From positions 101,060,001 to 101,124,000 of the forward strand of contig CM034546.1 in assembly GCA_020055645.1 (NCBI GenBank): a stretch of 64,000 nucleotides of DNA. The letters run 5' to 3'. The stretch comes from Tomocerus qinae (Eukaryota; Arthropoda; Collembola; Entomobryomorpha; Tomoceridae). Position 1 is the first letter of the stretch, and each line of letters begins with the position of its first letter. The notes beneath the pieces are model-generated. The model searched no databases. It was not told the DNA's origin and was given only the letters and a program-made list of their open reading frames with translations. Positions 12,301-33,623 of the stretch are shown here, piece after piece. A program made the translations under genes and the position numbers.

Positions 12301-15270
12301 CAGAAATTCTTATGCATTATACTGCTTCATAAAACTCACATGTTTGTTCTTCAAGTTAATTCACAATGTTTATGATACGTCTCTTTTCTGTAAAACAATT
12401 ATCCAGTGCTAGTAAAACAATCACAGTCAATTATTGCCACTAAATGTATATTTGCATATTTCAAGTTATAAGTAGGACGGAAAATAATTTGCAATTGTGT
12501 GAACACCCATTCTCTCAGATTGATTTTTATATACCGAATTATTATATAGTATTAGTCTCTTAGTATTTCCTAAACCATTGATTGATTGATAAAATATTGT
12601 TTTATGGTGTTTGCTTACGTTTTGCATTTTACTTCTAATATGAAAAATGTGTTACGATCATATTTTTAGTAGGTATGAAAAATCTGGAGATATACATTTT
12701 TGTTAAGGAATAGTAAGCTTGTTAAAACGTGAAGATAAAAAGTGGAAATTTATTGATCTCGTTAGACTCGAAGAAAATTTGTGTTTTGAATTGCACGTTG
12801 CTATTTGTGTTGATGAATATGACAATGCGATCATCATTTATGCACCAAGATCATGAATTAAAGTAGGTATATATTTAATTTCTATTGTAGGTTCATTTAC
12901 TCATGGTAAGCATGTTGTTGTTCCAGTAATTACTCACTGGATGATATCATTTACATTATTAGCTGCATATGAAACGAATTCGCATTTGCTATGCAATTCT
13001 AATGCCTTTCGGCGCTGAGTCTAGTACTGTATTAACTATCCTAATAATTAGCATAACTCATCAATGCAAAGCCCAGTAGGTGTGTTTCTAGCTTCTATAA
13101 ACATCAGAAGACACTTAATAATTCACAACGGCCACTTACTACTCTACACACCTGCATCACACAGAATAGCCACACCGAAATCAGCATTTCTTACAATTAC
13201 ATACCATAATGTTGGCCAAACCGTGCAACTTCATTTGGCGGCTCCAATGAGCCTTTAATCTTCCTCAAGTACATATCTCTTCGGTTTTGTACTTCCAAAA
13301 GACTCGAGCAATAAATTGCACGAACTATAATTTACTTTTATGTTTATATTTATGTAATATTAATTGCAGTCCAGTGGTAGTAGAAATGGTTTATGGACAA
13401 GTACACTGCCTTAATAACTCTTAGGTATATTTATGATACTTAAGTTTGTTATTCATGTTTGCTAGTTAAGTATAGTAGACAAATCATATCAAAAGTAATT
13501 ACACCTTCAGCTTATTACCACGTAGATATTAAAGAAATGAGGAATATAGATGCAAGATAAGAAATAGAAGTGACATAGGTACTATTGTTCACTATAATTG
13601 TGCGTAGGAAACTGAAAAATGACAAACTCATTTGCAATAAATGATGCAGTAATAAAAAGTTTGTCCTATAAAAACTATTATTTAGTGTAAAAAAGAATGA
13701 CAATAGTTGGTTTTTGGTTTTTATGCATATAAATTCTCAATTTACCCACGACGAGTCTCATTAAAGGCTTTATCTGTTGAATCATCATTGTTTTATTTTT
13801 AGAAGTGTATTAAATGAAATTTTGTGAAAATTGCAGTTTTCTGTAAACAAATCTCTTAAAAAATTAATTAGTAGTACAAATAAATGAACGAGAGTTTGTA
13901 AATGTTTGATTTGTAAATGTTTGTAAGACTAAAATGTAGAGTGGAACAAACAATTGAGTGTTTGGTGCAATGTTGACTCATGTGATAGTGATGTAGTCGT
14001 GAGTAGTAAAAGTATGTGTTAAGAGGTGAGGAGGACTAATGGAGGAGCTAAAAGCATAATATATTGAGTTGATTCAAGAAGACGGCAATATTGTGTATGT
14101 TTATTTGGGTAGGTAGTCTTATCTGCATTGTTGAACTGAAGTTGCTAAGTCTGAATTGAATTTAGGTCAGTGTCACCTCAGAATTACAGGACAACTGCTT
14201 TGTAAACTAGAATGTATTATGAGTAAACAGAATGAAATGCCACATTTCACATTGTGGAAGAATAATTGTATTATTTACCTTCCAGACGTCTATAGTGAAT
14301 TGCGCGTCAAAAAATTGGCGTATCTTATACATAAATATAAGTTGTAAATTGTCATCATTTAATATGTATATGCAGATATTGTATGCACAAAGGTTGTGTA
14401 TGTAATAAAGAGTAAGAAAGTGAAATTTGATCAATGAGACTATCTTGTAGTAGTAAAATCTGAGAGTAGTTCGTCGGTCTCGGTTGTTGTACCAGCACGG
14501 ACAGCTTTGAAAATAGTTTTTTTTGTACGGGAGACAAAGTACGGGCACGGTTAGGAGCAAGGCAGGTTCAAATAAGATACAGTCAACAACGAATGTGTCC
14601 TTAACCGTGAAAATGAGTGGGGGAACAAGCCTTGGGTCGGATCAGCCGGCCGTGACCAGAAACAGACTATCCGTTGTATGCACATGCTAGCTGACTGATT
14701 AATAATGTTGAATAAAAGTATGATGAAGTTGTACCAAGCCCAAAAGAAAGAGGTTCATGTTCTCTGTACGTATGAGTTGTGTAGAACAGACTTATTGTTA
14801 GTATTTCAGATGAAAAAGCCAAGTTCCAACAATTATTATTAACGCCTGCTGTGTCTTCTATTGTATAATAGAATGTGCCCACAAGAATAACATTATTACT
14901 CCAAGACTACTCTCGGAAACCTAACCTAGCCCTCTCATTTAATTTCTTTCCTTCGTCTGCGGTCTCGCTTATACCTGGACGTCTTTGCTGCGGATGAGTT
15001 CCATTCGATTACATATCTCTAGTAGTCTTTCAGATACTAACTCATCATATTAATCCCACACACAGAAATTCCAGAGCTATATCCATTCTCAAAATCTTCA
15101 CCGCAAAAACTAATCGTAGAAATTCATTTCATAACCGTCTCTCCATCTGCAACGAGGAGCAAATCATTCATTTCATGATTTTGTCCACTTTTTAGTGTTT
15201 TATTATTGATACAAAACAATTCAGCTTCTGGTTTAGATTTATTCCCAGTTTGCCGAGTGGAAAGTTTAAA
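9346..15270. other. Gene-free stretch between the Gln-rich gene and spatzle
   Basis: About 5.9 kb of AT-rich DNA without a supportable exon on either strand. It may hold the missing 3' exons of the glutamine-rich gene, but no frame shows a recognisable continuation. The last 600 bases before the spatzle start (about 14900-15420) are less AT-rich and contain TCAGT initiator-like motifs, so they probably include the spatzle promoter and leader. Confidence 0.45.
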
Positions 15271-15423
15271 GTGATTAAGCTCAATCAGTTTTCTGCCCAT
15301 CGTCTCGCTCTTTTTTGCCCATAAATTTTCAATAGGCCTCTGCTGCGCATCAAAATTCTAGAACAAATAAAACAACCAAGCCTTTCATTCATCCCAGTTA
15401 CAGACAATCCTATTCAAATAACA

Positions 15424-17066
15424 ATGCTAAACTTCTTTTTCATCTCCACGGTATGCCAGTTCTCTTTTTATTGATAGTTGGAGGACATTTGTATTTAAGG
15501 AGACCACTCGTAGCACTTAGCATTGCTTCAACTGTATCAATAGCATAAAATACTGTTACAAATAATAAATACACGCTTGGATTAATATTATCATATTAAT
15601 TGTATACACTCTGTATCACAATTACCTATTTAACATCTTACTTTTTGATAGCATTGTAAAGTCAAATGCTCTGGGTCTGTATAGACAAAGAAATGTAGCA
15701 ATTAATGTATACTGGATTGGAGGCAAAGTAGACAAGCATGGCATTTTGATACTTTAGAAGTTGAGCAAGAATGACCTAGGTCCTCAGTTGCACGCATTTT
15801 CAATTAGATATGATTGTTGATTAGAAATCTTCTATTTAGACCATATTATACTAACTCATACTTCTACAGTGTAGCAGATTGAAGTGAATTTGCGTTAAAG
15901 ATGCTTATTTTCTGTATTTAATTCTTACAGATTTTGTGGACAGCTCTATCGTATGCATTGGGATTGGAAATTCGAGGAGAAATTTTGAGAGGATTGCCAT
16001 GTATCAAGCGTTTAAATCAGCTATTTTGCCCAACAGCAGGAAACACTTATCCACTGTAAGATTTATTTTAAAAAATGTATTTTTTGATATCGTTACCAGT
16101 GTGGTAGCTAGTTCGTTATTAACTTATGCAATCTTTTCTCCCAGAAAACCTATTAATTTAGTAAGTGAATATTAAAGTAGCAGTTCTTTAAAAAATGTAC
16201 GCTAGTAAAGATGTTAATACATTATGCATTAGTTCATATTAGTCGTATTTCGTATTTGAGATTCTTCTTGTTAAAACGTAGCGTAAGTCTCTTGATATAA
16301 AAATGACAAATAATTTTGTTTGCGTTCTTTCTTAGGGACCATATTGAAAGATTCATTGATGAAAATAAAGCCTTGATCAAACGTATGTACGGGGAGTTTA
16401 TAATGAATCCAGAATCATACGTTGGCCCTGTGGGAAGTAACAATTTACGAAGAAGTGCTCGAGAAATCTACGAAGACGATATTCCAGACTTTTTTGGCCG
16501 AAGCAATACAAAAAGACATACTGAAGAAGGTGGGAGCGTTACTAACAGCTCGAGCACAGCTCATGTAAGACATACTAGACAGACCGTGAATCCGAGAAAT
16601 GGAGGTCCAACTCAACAGCCCAAATCAAATCGGTACTATTTGAATTTTCTATCAATGATTTTTCTATTTTATATTTATACAAGTTTACATGAAAAATATT
16701 GCATTTTAGAATCGACTCTTGTGAATCCACGGTGGAAATAGTAACGCCATACTGGGCAGCAAACAGTTCTGGTAAAGTTCGGGCAATTGTTAATACGCAA
16801 CATTTTGAACAGGTACGTATCTTAAAAGTTTTTTAACTAGTAAAATTGGAATTAGAATGAATAATTTATATTTGTATCATTTGTAGGCAATTCACCAAGA
16901 AGTTTGTGCCAAAGGACATACAAAACGATGCAGCGGGGAGTGTGCTTGTGAACAGAAGTACAAATGGCACAGACTTTTGGCTTACGATCCTGACAATGAC
17001 TGTAGAGGAATTTTCATGGATTGGTTTTTATTCCCATCTTGCTGTGTCTGTCGATGCAATCCTTAG
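15424..17066 (+). CDS. spz6: Spatzle-family cystine-knot Toll ligand, Spatzle 6-like
   Basis: Five exons: 15424-15450, 15931-16055, 16336-16632, 16710-16812, 16887-17066; 243 aa. Exon 1 has only 27 nt and, with the start of exon 2, encodes a signal peptide (MLNFFFIST then ILWTALSYALG). The pro-region carries CPTAGNTYP and DNKALI-like (ENKALIKRMYGEF) motifs, then a polar linker with RHTR as a possible furin-type site (about residue 137). Residues about 152-243 are the C-terminal domain with ten cysteines: DSCESTVEIVTPYWAANS, then VNTQHFEQ, an EQKYKWHRLLAYDPDNDC block, and FPSCCVCRCNP at the very end. Spatzle proteins are secreted as pro-forms, cleaved, and bind Toll receptors in patterning, neurotrophic or immune roles. 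The ending and the PYWAANS/NTQHFEQ blocks fit Spatzle 6 best from memory; membership of the family is much surer than the paralogue. Confidence 0.9.
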
Positions 17067-18849
17067 TGTACTATCTAATTATAATTGTACCAATGAAATT
17101 AATATTACTTTGCATCTAGCAAAGCGATATAAAATTACAATTTTATTTTTCCCTTTTGTTTGTATGCTTACAAATGAATAAGTGCGAAAATATAGTTTCG
17201 TATCGTAATACTGACAATATGAACAAATGTAATATTCTAATTAAAGTTATCATAAACAGAACAAGTAATATAATTATTGCAAATACATTCTAAGTTGTTA
17301 TTACTCATTATTTAGTGAAAGTGCTACATTACTACATAGTGATTCATTTACTAAAGGTTGTGCTATAATACAAATGAATAAGTTTTTAAGTGTGTTTATC
17401 GTATTATTTGTATTGATCTTTCCCAAACGTTTATTATTTTTAATTTACATGATGACATGACGAATTTGTATAGCATATTGTTACTTTGAATGAGGAATTT
17501 ACTTTATAATTATGATTAGATCAGCTATAGGTATTTACTAATGCTAAATGCGGAACATTTGTTTAAGTGTATATACGTCTTATAAATACTACTTCAATTA
17601 CTAACTGAATGTGAGACGACTAACAGCAATCAGTAAATTAAGGTTGCGATTGTGAATTTTGTTACATAATGCTACTTAATGTTCTAATTTTATTTTCACT
17701 TGGTTAATGAAACCATTTTTAAGCAGTAACGATTTTTGCAATTTGATCCCTTATTTTATAATGTGCCTTTTATATTTAAAACGTCAACCATCTGCTTAGT
17801 TTCTTATGTTTATACACATTGTCTTGTTTTTCAAAAACTATATTTTATGCTCCTTAGAGTAAACTTAGTATTAAAATTGTAATAAAATGTTATTAACACC
17901 CTCTAACAGCCCAACTTTCAAATATTATGTTTTGAAATAGGAATAATTTAAGAACAATGCTTAATAGGTGTTTTCTGTACTAAATTCTGTGTAAATGAAA
18001 TTGTGCCTGTTCTATAGGAGGCAGTTATTATAGTGCCCATTGTTTGCATGTATACTTATTGTTAACTATAATATTGAATCTTTGAACTATTAGGACCGCT
18101 TCGTTTTTAACTGTTGTTTCAAGAGAAGTTTTTAACAATATATCATTGATCATGTTTGTTAAAGTGTTAAACTGTAAAATTTTTTTGAAAACTAATTTTA
18201 CGAATAAAAGCATTTGATACTCCAGTTTCGATTTTTTAAATCACAGAGTGCTTGGTGTTAATGAATTTCTTCGACCCTAGGATTGACATACTGACATACC
18301 TTCTAAGTAACATATTGCCTAAAGAAACAAGCTTGTATACACAATCGAGTTGCGGAGAGGGTGGACATTTCATGTAGTCATTTTCACTACAGATAAAAAG
18401 TTTATTTTTTGACCTAAATGGCCAAAATTAGTTTTTAAAATTTGTTTTGACATTTTGAGAAGTTTTCCAAAGTTTTCTTGGATATCGGGGGGAATGCCTG
18501 CCTCTGAATACGTACTTGCACGAAATATGCCTACATAGAAAATCATCCTAAAGTTAATTAATACCAAACTTTCGCTTTTCATTGTTTCAACGTGGAGACC
18601 CTTTTCCTATTCATAACATCATGAAAGAAAGTGGTATTGTTTCAAAACAATTGGTGTATTGGTGGAAATGGAAAGTGTTTACATTCATGTTATGGCATTT
18701 TCCTTGAGATTTTCCATTCTCTGCGGGCAGTATTACTCAATTTGTCATTCTACAAACATGTACATAAGATATCACAATTGAAAATTGAGGTTATTTTCGT
18801 TACTTGCATGGTCATTATTATCAACAGATAGTTCCGAAAAAGTTCTGCA
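17067..18849. other. Intergenic region, spatzle 3' flank to secreted-protein gene
   Basis: About 1.8 kb with no supportable exon. It should contain the spatzle 3' UTR (an AATAAA is present at about 17881, but it is far from the stop) and the promoter of the next gene. Minus-strand frames of 60-70 codons near 18028-18582 have no family features. Confidence 0.45.
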
Positions 18850-21405
18850 ATGGAACATTTATTGCATTTAAAATCCTTAATTGTTGTACTTATATTATCT
18901 AACCAGCTAGTTACTCAAATATCAGGTCAAACAATCGGGGATGATCACTCTCAAAGTCCTTTGAGTCCAACTCAAGATCCAACTTATATTAGAATAATAT
19001 ATAATGACTCTACCCAAGCATATTATAGAAATCATGAATGTCCCGATGGGGTTTGGCAAGAGAATATACGGACAAATCCCGCTGTTTCATGCGTCTGTGT
19101 CAAAGGAGTGTAAGCAATTCTTTTGTTCATTTTTGTTCCTAATTAAATGCATTTACTTACAAATTAAGTTATTTTAATCCAAATGTATTATTTTGACAGT
19201 TACGCTGTTTCATCGACACTCTGTGATGAGTACTTCCAGATTCTTACTGGGAATGAACATTGTTTCAATTTGGACCGTTTCAAGGTAAAGATTAAATGAT
19301 ACGCTCATGGTCTATTTAAAGGGCAAATTTGTAAACGCATACTTTATTATTTTAGCCTAGGAAATTTTTCCCGTTAATTGGTAAGATGGGGTTCCGAGGA
19401 AGAGCGAGTACGGTGTTCCGGGAAGATGGTCCTTATTTTGCAAGATTAGTGTCAACGTCACCCCATAACTTTGTCGAGGACAATGCGAAATATATACTAA
19501 GAGTAAATGACCCAAGTGTCATATCAATTTACCAGAACGATGGTGATGCGGCTTATGGATTGAAATGTCTTCAGGGGCAGAATGTTAATGGAAAATCAGA
19601 GAGCCAATTAGAAGATAAGCCAATAATTCAGATAGCCGAACTTCCAAAGTGTGGTAGGTGCTTGTATTTAACTTGTGGCAACATAAAAGTATATAATTAA
19701 AATGACAGAAAGCCAAGTTTGATTTACTCTTACTTCTTATTTCAGCGAATGAGTTTTGGGGAGAGCAAAGTTGGTGTTCCACTGCTGGGAATGTTAATTA
19801 CAATTGGGCGCTTGACGTTGGGAAAAGTTGGAGTCAAAACTGTAAGCCTGAGGAAAAAAATTTTGAAACCATCAAGTCATGTAAATGGATATGGTTAATG
19901 AAAATGGGATTTTTTGATACCATTTTAGCGAAGGGTGGAAAAACTGGTACAGTGTACAATGGAAAATGCTCTGGGGCTCCATCCCTGGATCCTCCACCAG
20001 AAACAATTGATAATGTAAAAGTTGCAAAGCGCTGGCCTGCTTGTGATTCTGTTGAAAATAAAAGATTTCGACAGGATGATACTGCTTATCGAGTGCCGAA
20101 TCCATTTGTACTTGATATGACCAATATAACCGTAAATTACCGTGAAAAACCAAATTGGCACCCGGACTCCCAGCATCAAATCACAGCCAATGAAATAGTA
20201 CGAAAAGTAGCCAAGGATTTAGTAGCCAAAGCTATGGGAAAGGGTCCTGAAAAGTTACCCAAAGTGAATCTGACTGAATATTTATATCTTCAACATTCAA
20301 AAGTGATATTTTTGAATCACTGTCCTAACGATATTCCAGAAGATGCAATTAATTACATCTTAAGAATATTCAGATTGTTGCTCATTGAGTCTGAAAAGAT
20401 CTACGCTCGTCGGGAAGTTCTTGATTCGGGTTTGAATGAGACTATCCTCACGGCTTTAAAGGAATGTACAGACGAAGCAGCCAAACCAGACAACAAGCTT
20501 AAGCTATATGAGAATTGCAGTGTAAGTTCTTTGTTATTTTAATTATCTTTTATGTTTCTGCTTCGTAGAAAAATAATAGTGCTTGTCATTCCAGGACGAA
20601 GCTATGGAGTTTTTTTCGCCGGAAAGTTCGGCCAGAGCAAACGCGTCCTATTTTAGTAATAACAAAACCGACCAGAATCGCACTGTTCCGTATGATATTA
20701 TTTTTGACACCGGAGAATTAAGTTTCCCAATTGAACTTGCTTGGAAGTTGATGGCCCACACACATTATTATTGTGCAGAAAAATTCAAAACTGGCTATGA
20801 ACACAGTTATTTCCAGGCAAAGATTGAAGCTATGCTAACTACACCTCCATTATTATATCAATGGTATCCATACTATCTAATCTGCACATTATTTATGTCT
20901 GGTACAATATTTTATGAAGTGGTAAGACATAAAAAATTGATTTACTGAAACATTGATATTGTAACACTTAGGACACATCCTGGAGCATCTCTGCAAGTTT
21001 TTCAACTTTTGACTACCCGGTACAACTTGGTAGAGTTAGCAAACAAAATAGACACATGTGTGTCTTTTGCTCGTGCCCTTTCGGGTTATAAGGAATGGTT
21101 AAATCGCCCTGCTGATTTTATCGCTATGATTCCAAAATCAAGAAAGTAAGTATGCATGCATTTAGGTTGTAACTTTTTAAATCATTATTCTCATTTAGTA
21201 ATTGGGACAAAAACATTTGTATTTTTAATTGTACTCATGGGTTCAACTTGTTTTCGTTTCCAGAAAGAGATATCATTTTACCAACAACATTTGGGAGAAT
21301 AGGGCATATTGTCTGTCTAATAGTGAAGAACTTCGAAGTCAAGTTACAACGTATCACGAAGGCCTTTGTGCTAAAGTACCAATGTACTACAAAAATACTG
21401 ATTGA
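18850..21405 (+). CDS. Predicted secreted 667-aa cysteine-containing protein, unknown family
   Basis: Seven exons join in a consistent frame: 18850-19109, 19200-19284, 19356-19653, 19746-20521, 20595-20863, 20972-21145, 21264-21405. The ATG opens a signal peptide (MEHLLHLKSLIVVLILSNQL, cleavage near residue 26). The mature part has scattered cysteines (CPDGVW, CVCV, SWCSTAGN, CKWIW, GKCSG, WPACD, THYYCAEKF, AYCLS) and several N-glycosylation sequons (for example NDST, NITV, NLTE, NETI, NRTV), consistent with an extracellular disulfide-bonded protein. No transmembrane segment is needed by the model. I recognise no domain. The exon-5 donor at 20864 was chosen because it alone keeps exon 6 open (THPGAS...IPKSRK); a later donor at 20922 would force a premature stop. 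Small introns (71-118 nt) and a polyadenylation signal 32 nt after the stop support a real, expressed gene. Confidence 0.78.
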
Positions 21406-21436
21406 GGATTTCTATTATCAATTTAATTGTTACATA

Positions 21437-21442
21437 AATAAA
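21437..21442 (+). terminator. Polyadenylation signal of the secreted-protein gene
   Basis: AATAAA lies 32 nt downstream of the TGA at 21403-21405. It gives a very short 3' UTR and supports the chosen last exon. Confidence 0.6.
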
Positions 21443-23804
21443 GTAATGCTATTGAAGTACGTACAAGTAAATGCGAATTCATTCCAATCTTGCTGTACTA
21501 GTCTGAAAGACCAATATTTTTATGTAAATGTTTAAATGGATCTCTCTGGCATGTTTGGTTGAGAATCTCATATCAACGAATCTATAGCAAATCGGTCATT
21601 AATTTATTCATAGGTTTATTAGCCAACATTTCTATTCCATTTCCATATAGCGGGCCAAGGTCTTTTCCACAGTATAACGTGCAACATTGTATTATGTCAA
21701 TATCTGGGTAAACCCAATTTCTACTTGCACTCACTCTAAATGCATATGTTCTATATATGCATATCAATATATGTAGTTCAGAAGAGTAACGATAATTCTT
21801 TCATATTCTCAATAAAATATTTCTAAATATACAGTTTGGTATGTTAATTGTAACATTTTATTACTTATACCAGCTCACGCCAACTACTTCGAGGGAAATT
21901 GTTCAAATGCAAACATATAACATCATTCAGCATGCACGTATGTTTTAGTGGGGTCATTTCATGTCTGCCAATGCGGATACGATATCAATTGTGCAAAAAT
22001 AAAATGTGGCTTTTCCAAACAAGTACATCATGACTTAGTATACTAATTATAATTACTAATTACTACCTAATGAGCAGCTCATTTGTAACTAGTATTTCTT
22101 ACATACTTTAATTGCTCCATTTAAGATTTAAAAATTAGTTATGGTCAAGATAATTTTCATTGAACAATTGAAATATTTCTAAAGTTTATGAAAAAGTTTT
22201 TCCAGCAGACTTTTTGGCTTCTGTAATAAAATTCTGTCAATTAAAAATATATCTATGTAAACGCTTTTTAAACTTAAACCCGTGCAGTTAATGTGGATCT
22301 CCTAAAGTGTGCATTGCATATAGTAACTTACAACAGTATAGCTTGCAAGGGGTATGACATAAATACACTAAGTACTCGCAGAAAGTCGAATATTTGGAAC
22401 AGTTATACATTTCTTGACGTATCCAAATGTGTAAATAGATACTGTAGTTAGGTATAGTAATATTTTAAATATTTTATATTTAAAATGCAATGTTAGCGAC
22501 ATTCAGTGAAGAAAGCCGAAATAACTAATTTATTAATATTGTGTCCACATGCGTGTAAACGTTTCTCTAAATATGGGGTATAGAATTCATTAGCAGTCAT
22601 AGTCATAGGTAAGGTAGTATAATATTAGGCACTTAAAAGTGTTCTTTTAGCAACCTTTATCCTAGGGTATTTAAATATTTCAAGGTAAATATAATTTGTA
22701 TCTTTCGTATAATGCTGAGTAATAAAACAGTAGTGTGTACTTGAAATGTGACTAAGTTTAATATTTTAATGTATGATAAATGATAATGTTTGTATTTTGC
22801 GTCGTACCTATGTGCTGTCGGCATTGTGCCATACCTTTCTTCTGTTTACTGGTTTAGGAATGGGAAATTAGAAAATGTTTGTTCATGTCTCATAGCAGTC
22901 AAGTCAAATGATTCGAGTCGAGGATGAATGTATGCAGTTAGAAATATTCATAAGTAGCATGAGTATGCCTGTTGTGTTGACCAATTCTGTTATAGTCGTT
23001 ATTATGAGTCACGGATTAAGCTAACTAAAGAGTAGAAGCAATACACAACGATGCAGTGAAATAAGCTGCATTTATAAGAAGGAGAAAAGTACAAGGAGGA
23101 AAACGCAAATGCTCACGGAAAAGCTAACCAAAACCAAACCCACTGAAATTCAATCAATAATGGGCAACTGCACAAGCCATGCCAGACCAGGACAGGTACG
23201 AGAACAAGACGACAGACACTCTGCAAGTTTGTTATGTGGATATAATGTGTAGTCGATTTTAACTCGCCTTGTCTCCCTTTACCTTTGGCTTTCCCCGCAT
23301 CATTTCACCTGCCCAGGTGAAATGAAAATATTATTCACCCATAGACTAAGGCATGTCTGCTTTCTATTCCTAACTGTATCTACATTTTACACTAAATGCT
23401 TTCATACCCAGGTTCGTAATGCTACTCTCCTTCAGTTAACGTTTTGTTGCCAACGGGCTTCGTTCCTCGTCCGTCCTTTCAATACTCACTCAAATACTTT
23501 TTTTAAAATACAACTAAGATCAGTTTAATTATTCTAACATATTAACATTAACATACTATTTAACATTATAGATCTAAGTTCAGTATATGGTTAGGTCTTT
23601 TCCTTCGAAAAAGTCATTCGTAACGATTGAAATATTCATCTCCAGTGATAAATATTTGCATGAAAATGCAATAATACTTACTTTTGCATGTTTACTCGGA
23701 TTTAGAAGAATAGTGTACTTTGTGTTGACGTTACTTGTTAACAGAACTTCCATTGCGTTGTTGAAATTATGTGTTTTTGAAAACAACTCATTGTTCTTTT
23801 GAAT
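21443..23804. other. Intergenic region upstream of the CDKL kinase
   Basis: About 2.4 kb, AT-rich, with only short frames. The stretch 23040-23330 is somewhat less AT-rich but has no recognisable exon. Confidence 0.45.
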
Positions 23805-23806
23805 AA

Positions 23807-23813
23807 TTCAGTG
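23807..23813 (+). promoter_or_regulatory. Putative initiator (TCAGT) of the CDKL kinase gene
   Basis: An ATTCAGTGCG motif lies about 80 nt upstream of the kinase ATG and matches the arthropod initiator TCAGT. No splice acceptor is needed between it and the ATG, so a simple unspliced leader of about 80 nt is plausible. This is inference from motif and spacing only. Confidence 0.35.
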
Positions 23814-23883
23814 CGAACTTTTAATTGGGTGGTAAAACTATTTAATTCTGTTAACTTTGTACTGTTTAAAAGTTTTCAATTAA

Positions 23884-33231
<9,348 letters not shown>

Positions 33232-33623
33232 TGTTGCGAGAGATATCTTCACGTTTTATGGAAACACAATGTACTATACTACACAAAATGAATGAATAGC
33301 CGTATTGAACAATTTAGTTTTACTTCACTACCATTTCGGAGTTATTACTTTATTGATGCTTTCAAAGAAATCAAGATCAACTATATGTAAATAGCAAAAT
33401 ATTACGAATACAAAGTTCACACATTAATATCATATACAAAATATTATATTAAATTGTGATGGATGGTGCACTGATATAGTTATATGAACGTTTCTTATGG
33501 TTGATCATTAGAACTCATTATCACCATTGTGTACACCTTGAACACATGCTGATATATCATTCAGTACTTTTCTGAAATAAAGCTACTAATTTTTTTTAAC
33601 AAAATAGAGTTTAACATATATTA
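33232..33623. other. Convergent 3' spacer between CDKL kinase and DNMT2
   Basis: A 392-bp spacer between two convergent stop codons, presumably filled by both 3' UTRs. No other feature is seen apart from the AATAAA noted separately. Confidence 0.5.
33576..33581 (+). terminator. Candidate polyadenylation signal of the CDKL kinase gene
   Basis: AATAAA lies about 345 nt after the kinase stop and about 43 nt before the convergent DNMT2 stop codon. If used, the two 3' UTRs almost touch or overlap. Confidence 0.4.

Noticed and set aside
20864..20921. Continuation of exon 5 of the secreted-protein gene to a donor at 20922
   Set aside because: It puts the next exon in a frame that stops at about 21092; the donor at 20864 keeps a long plausible frame.
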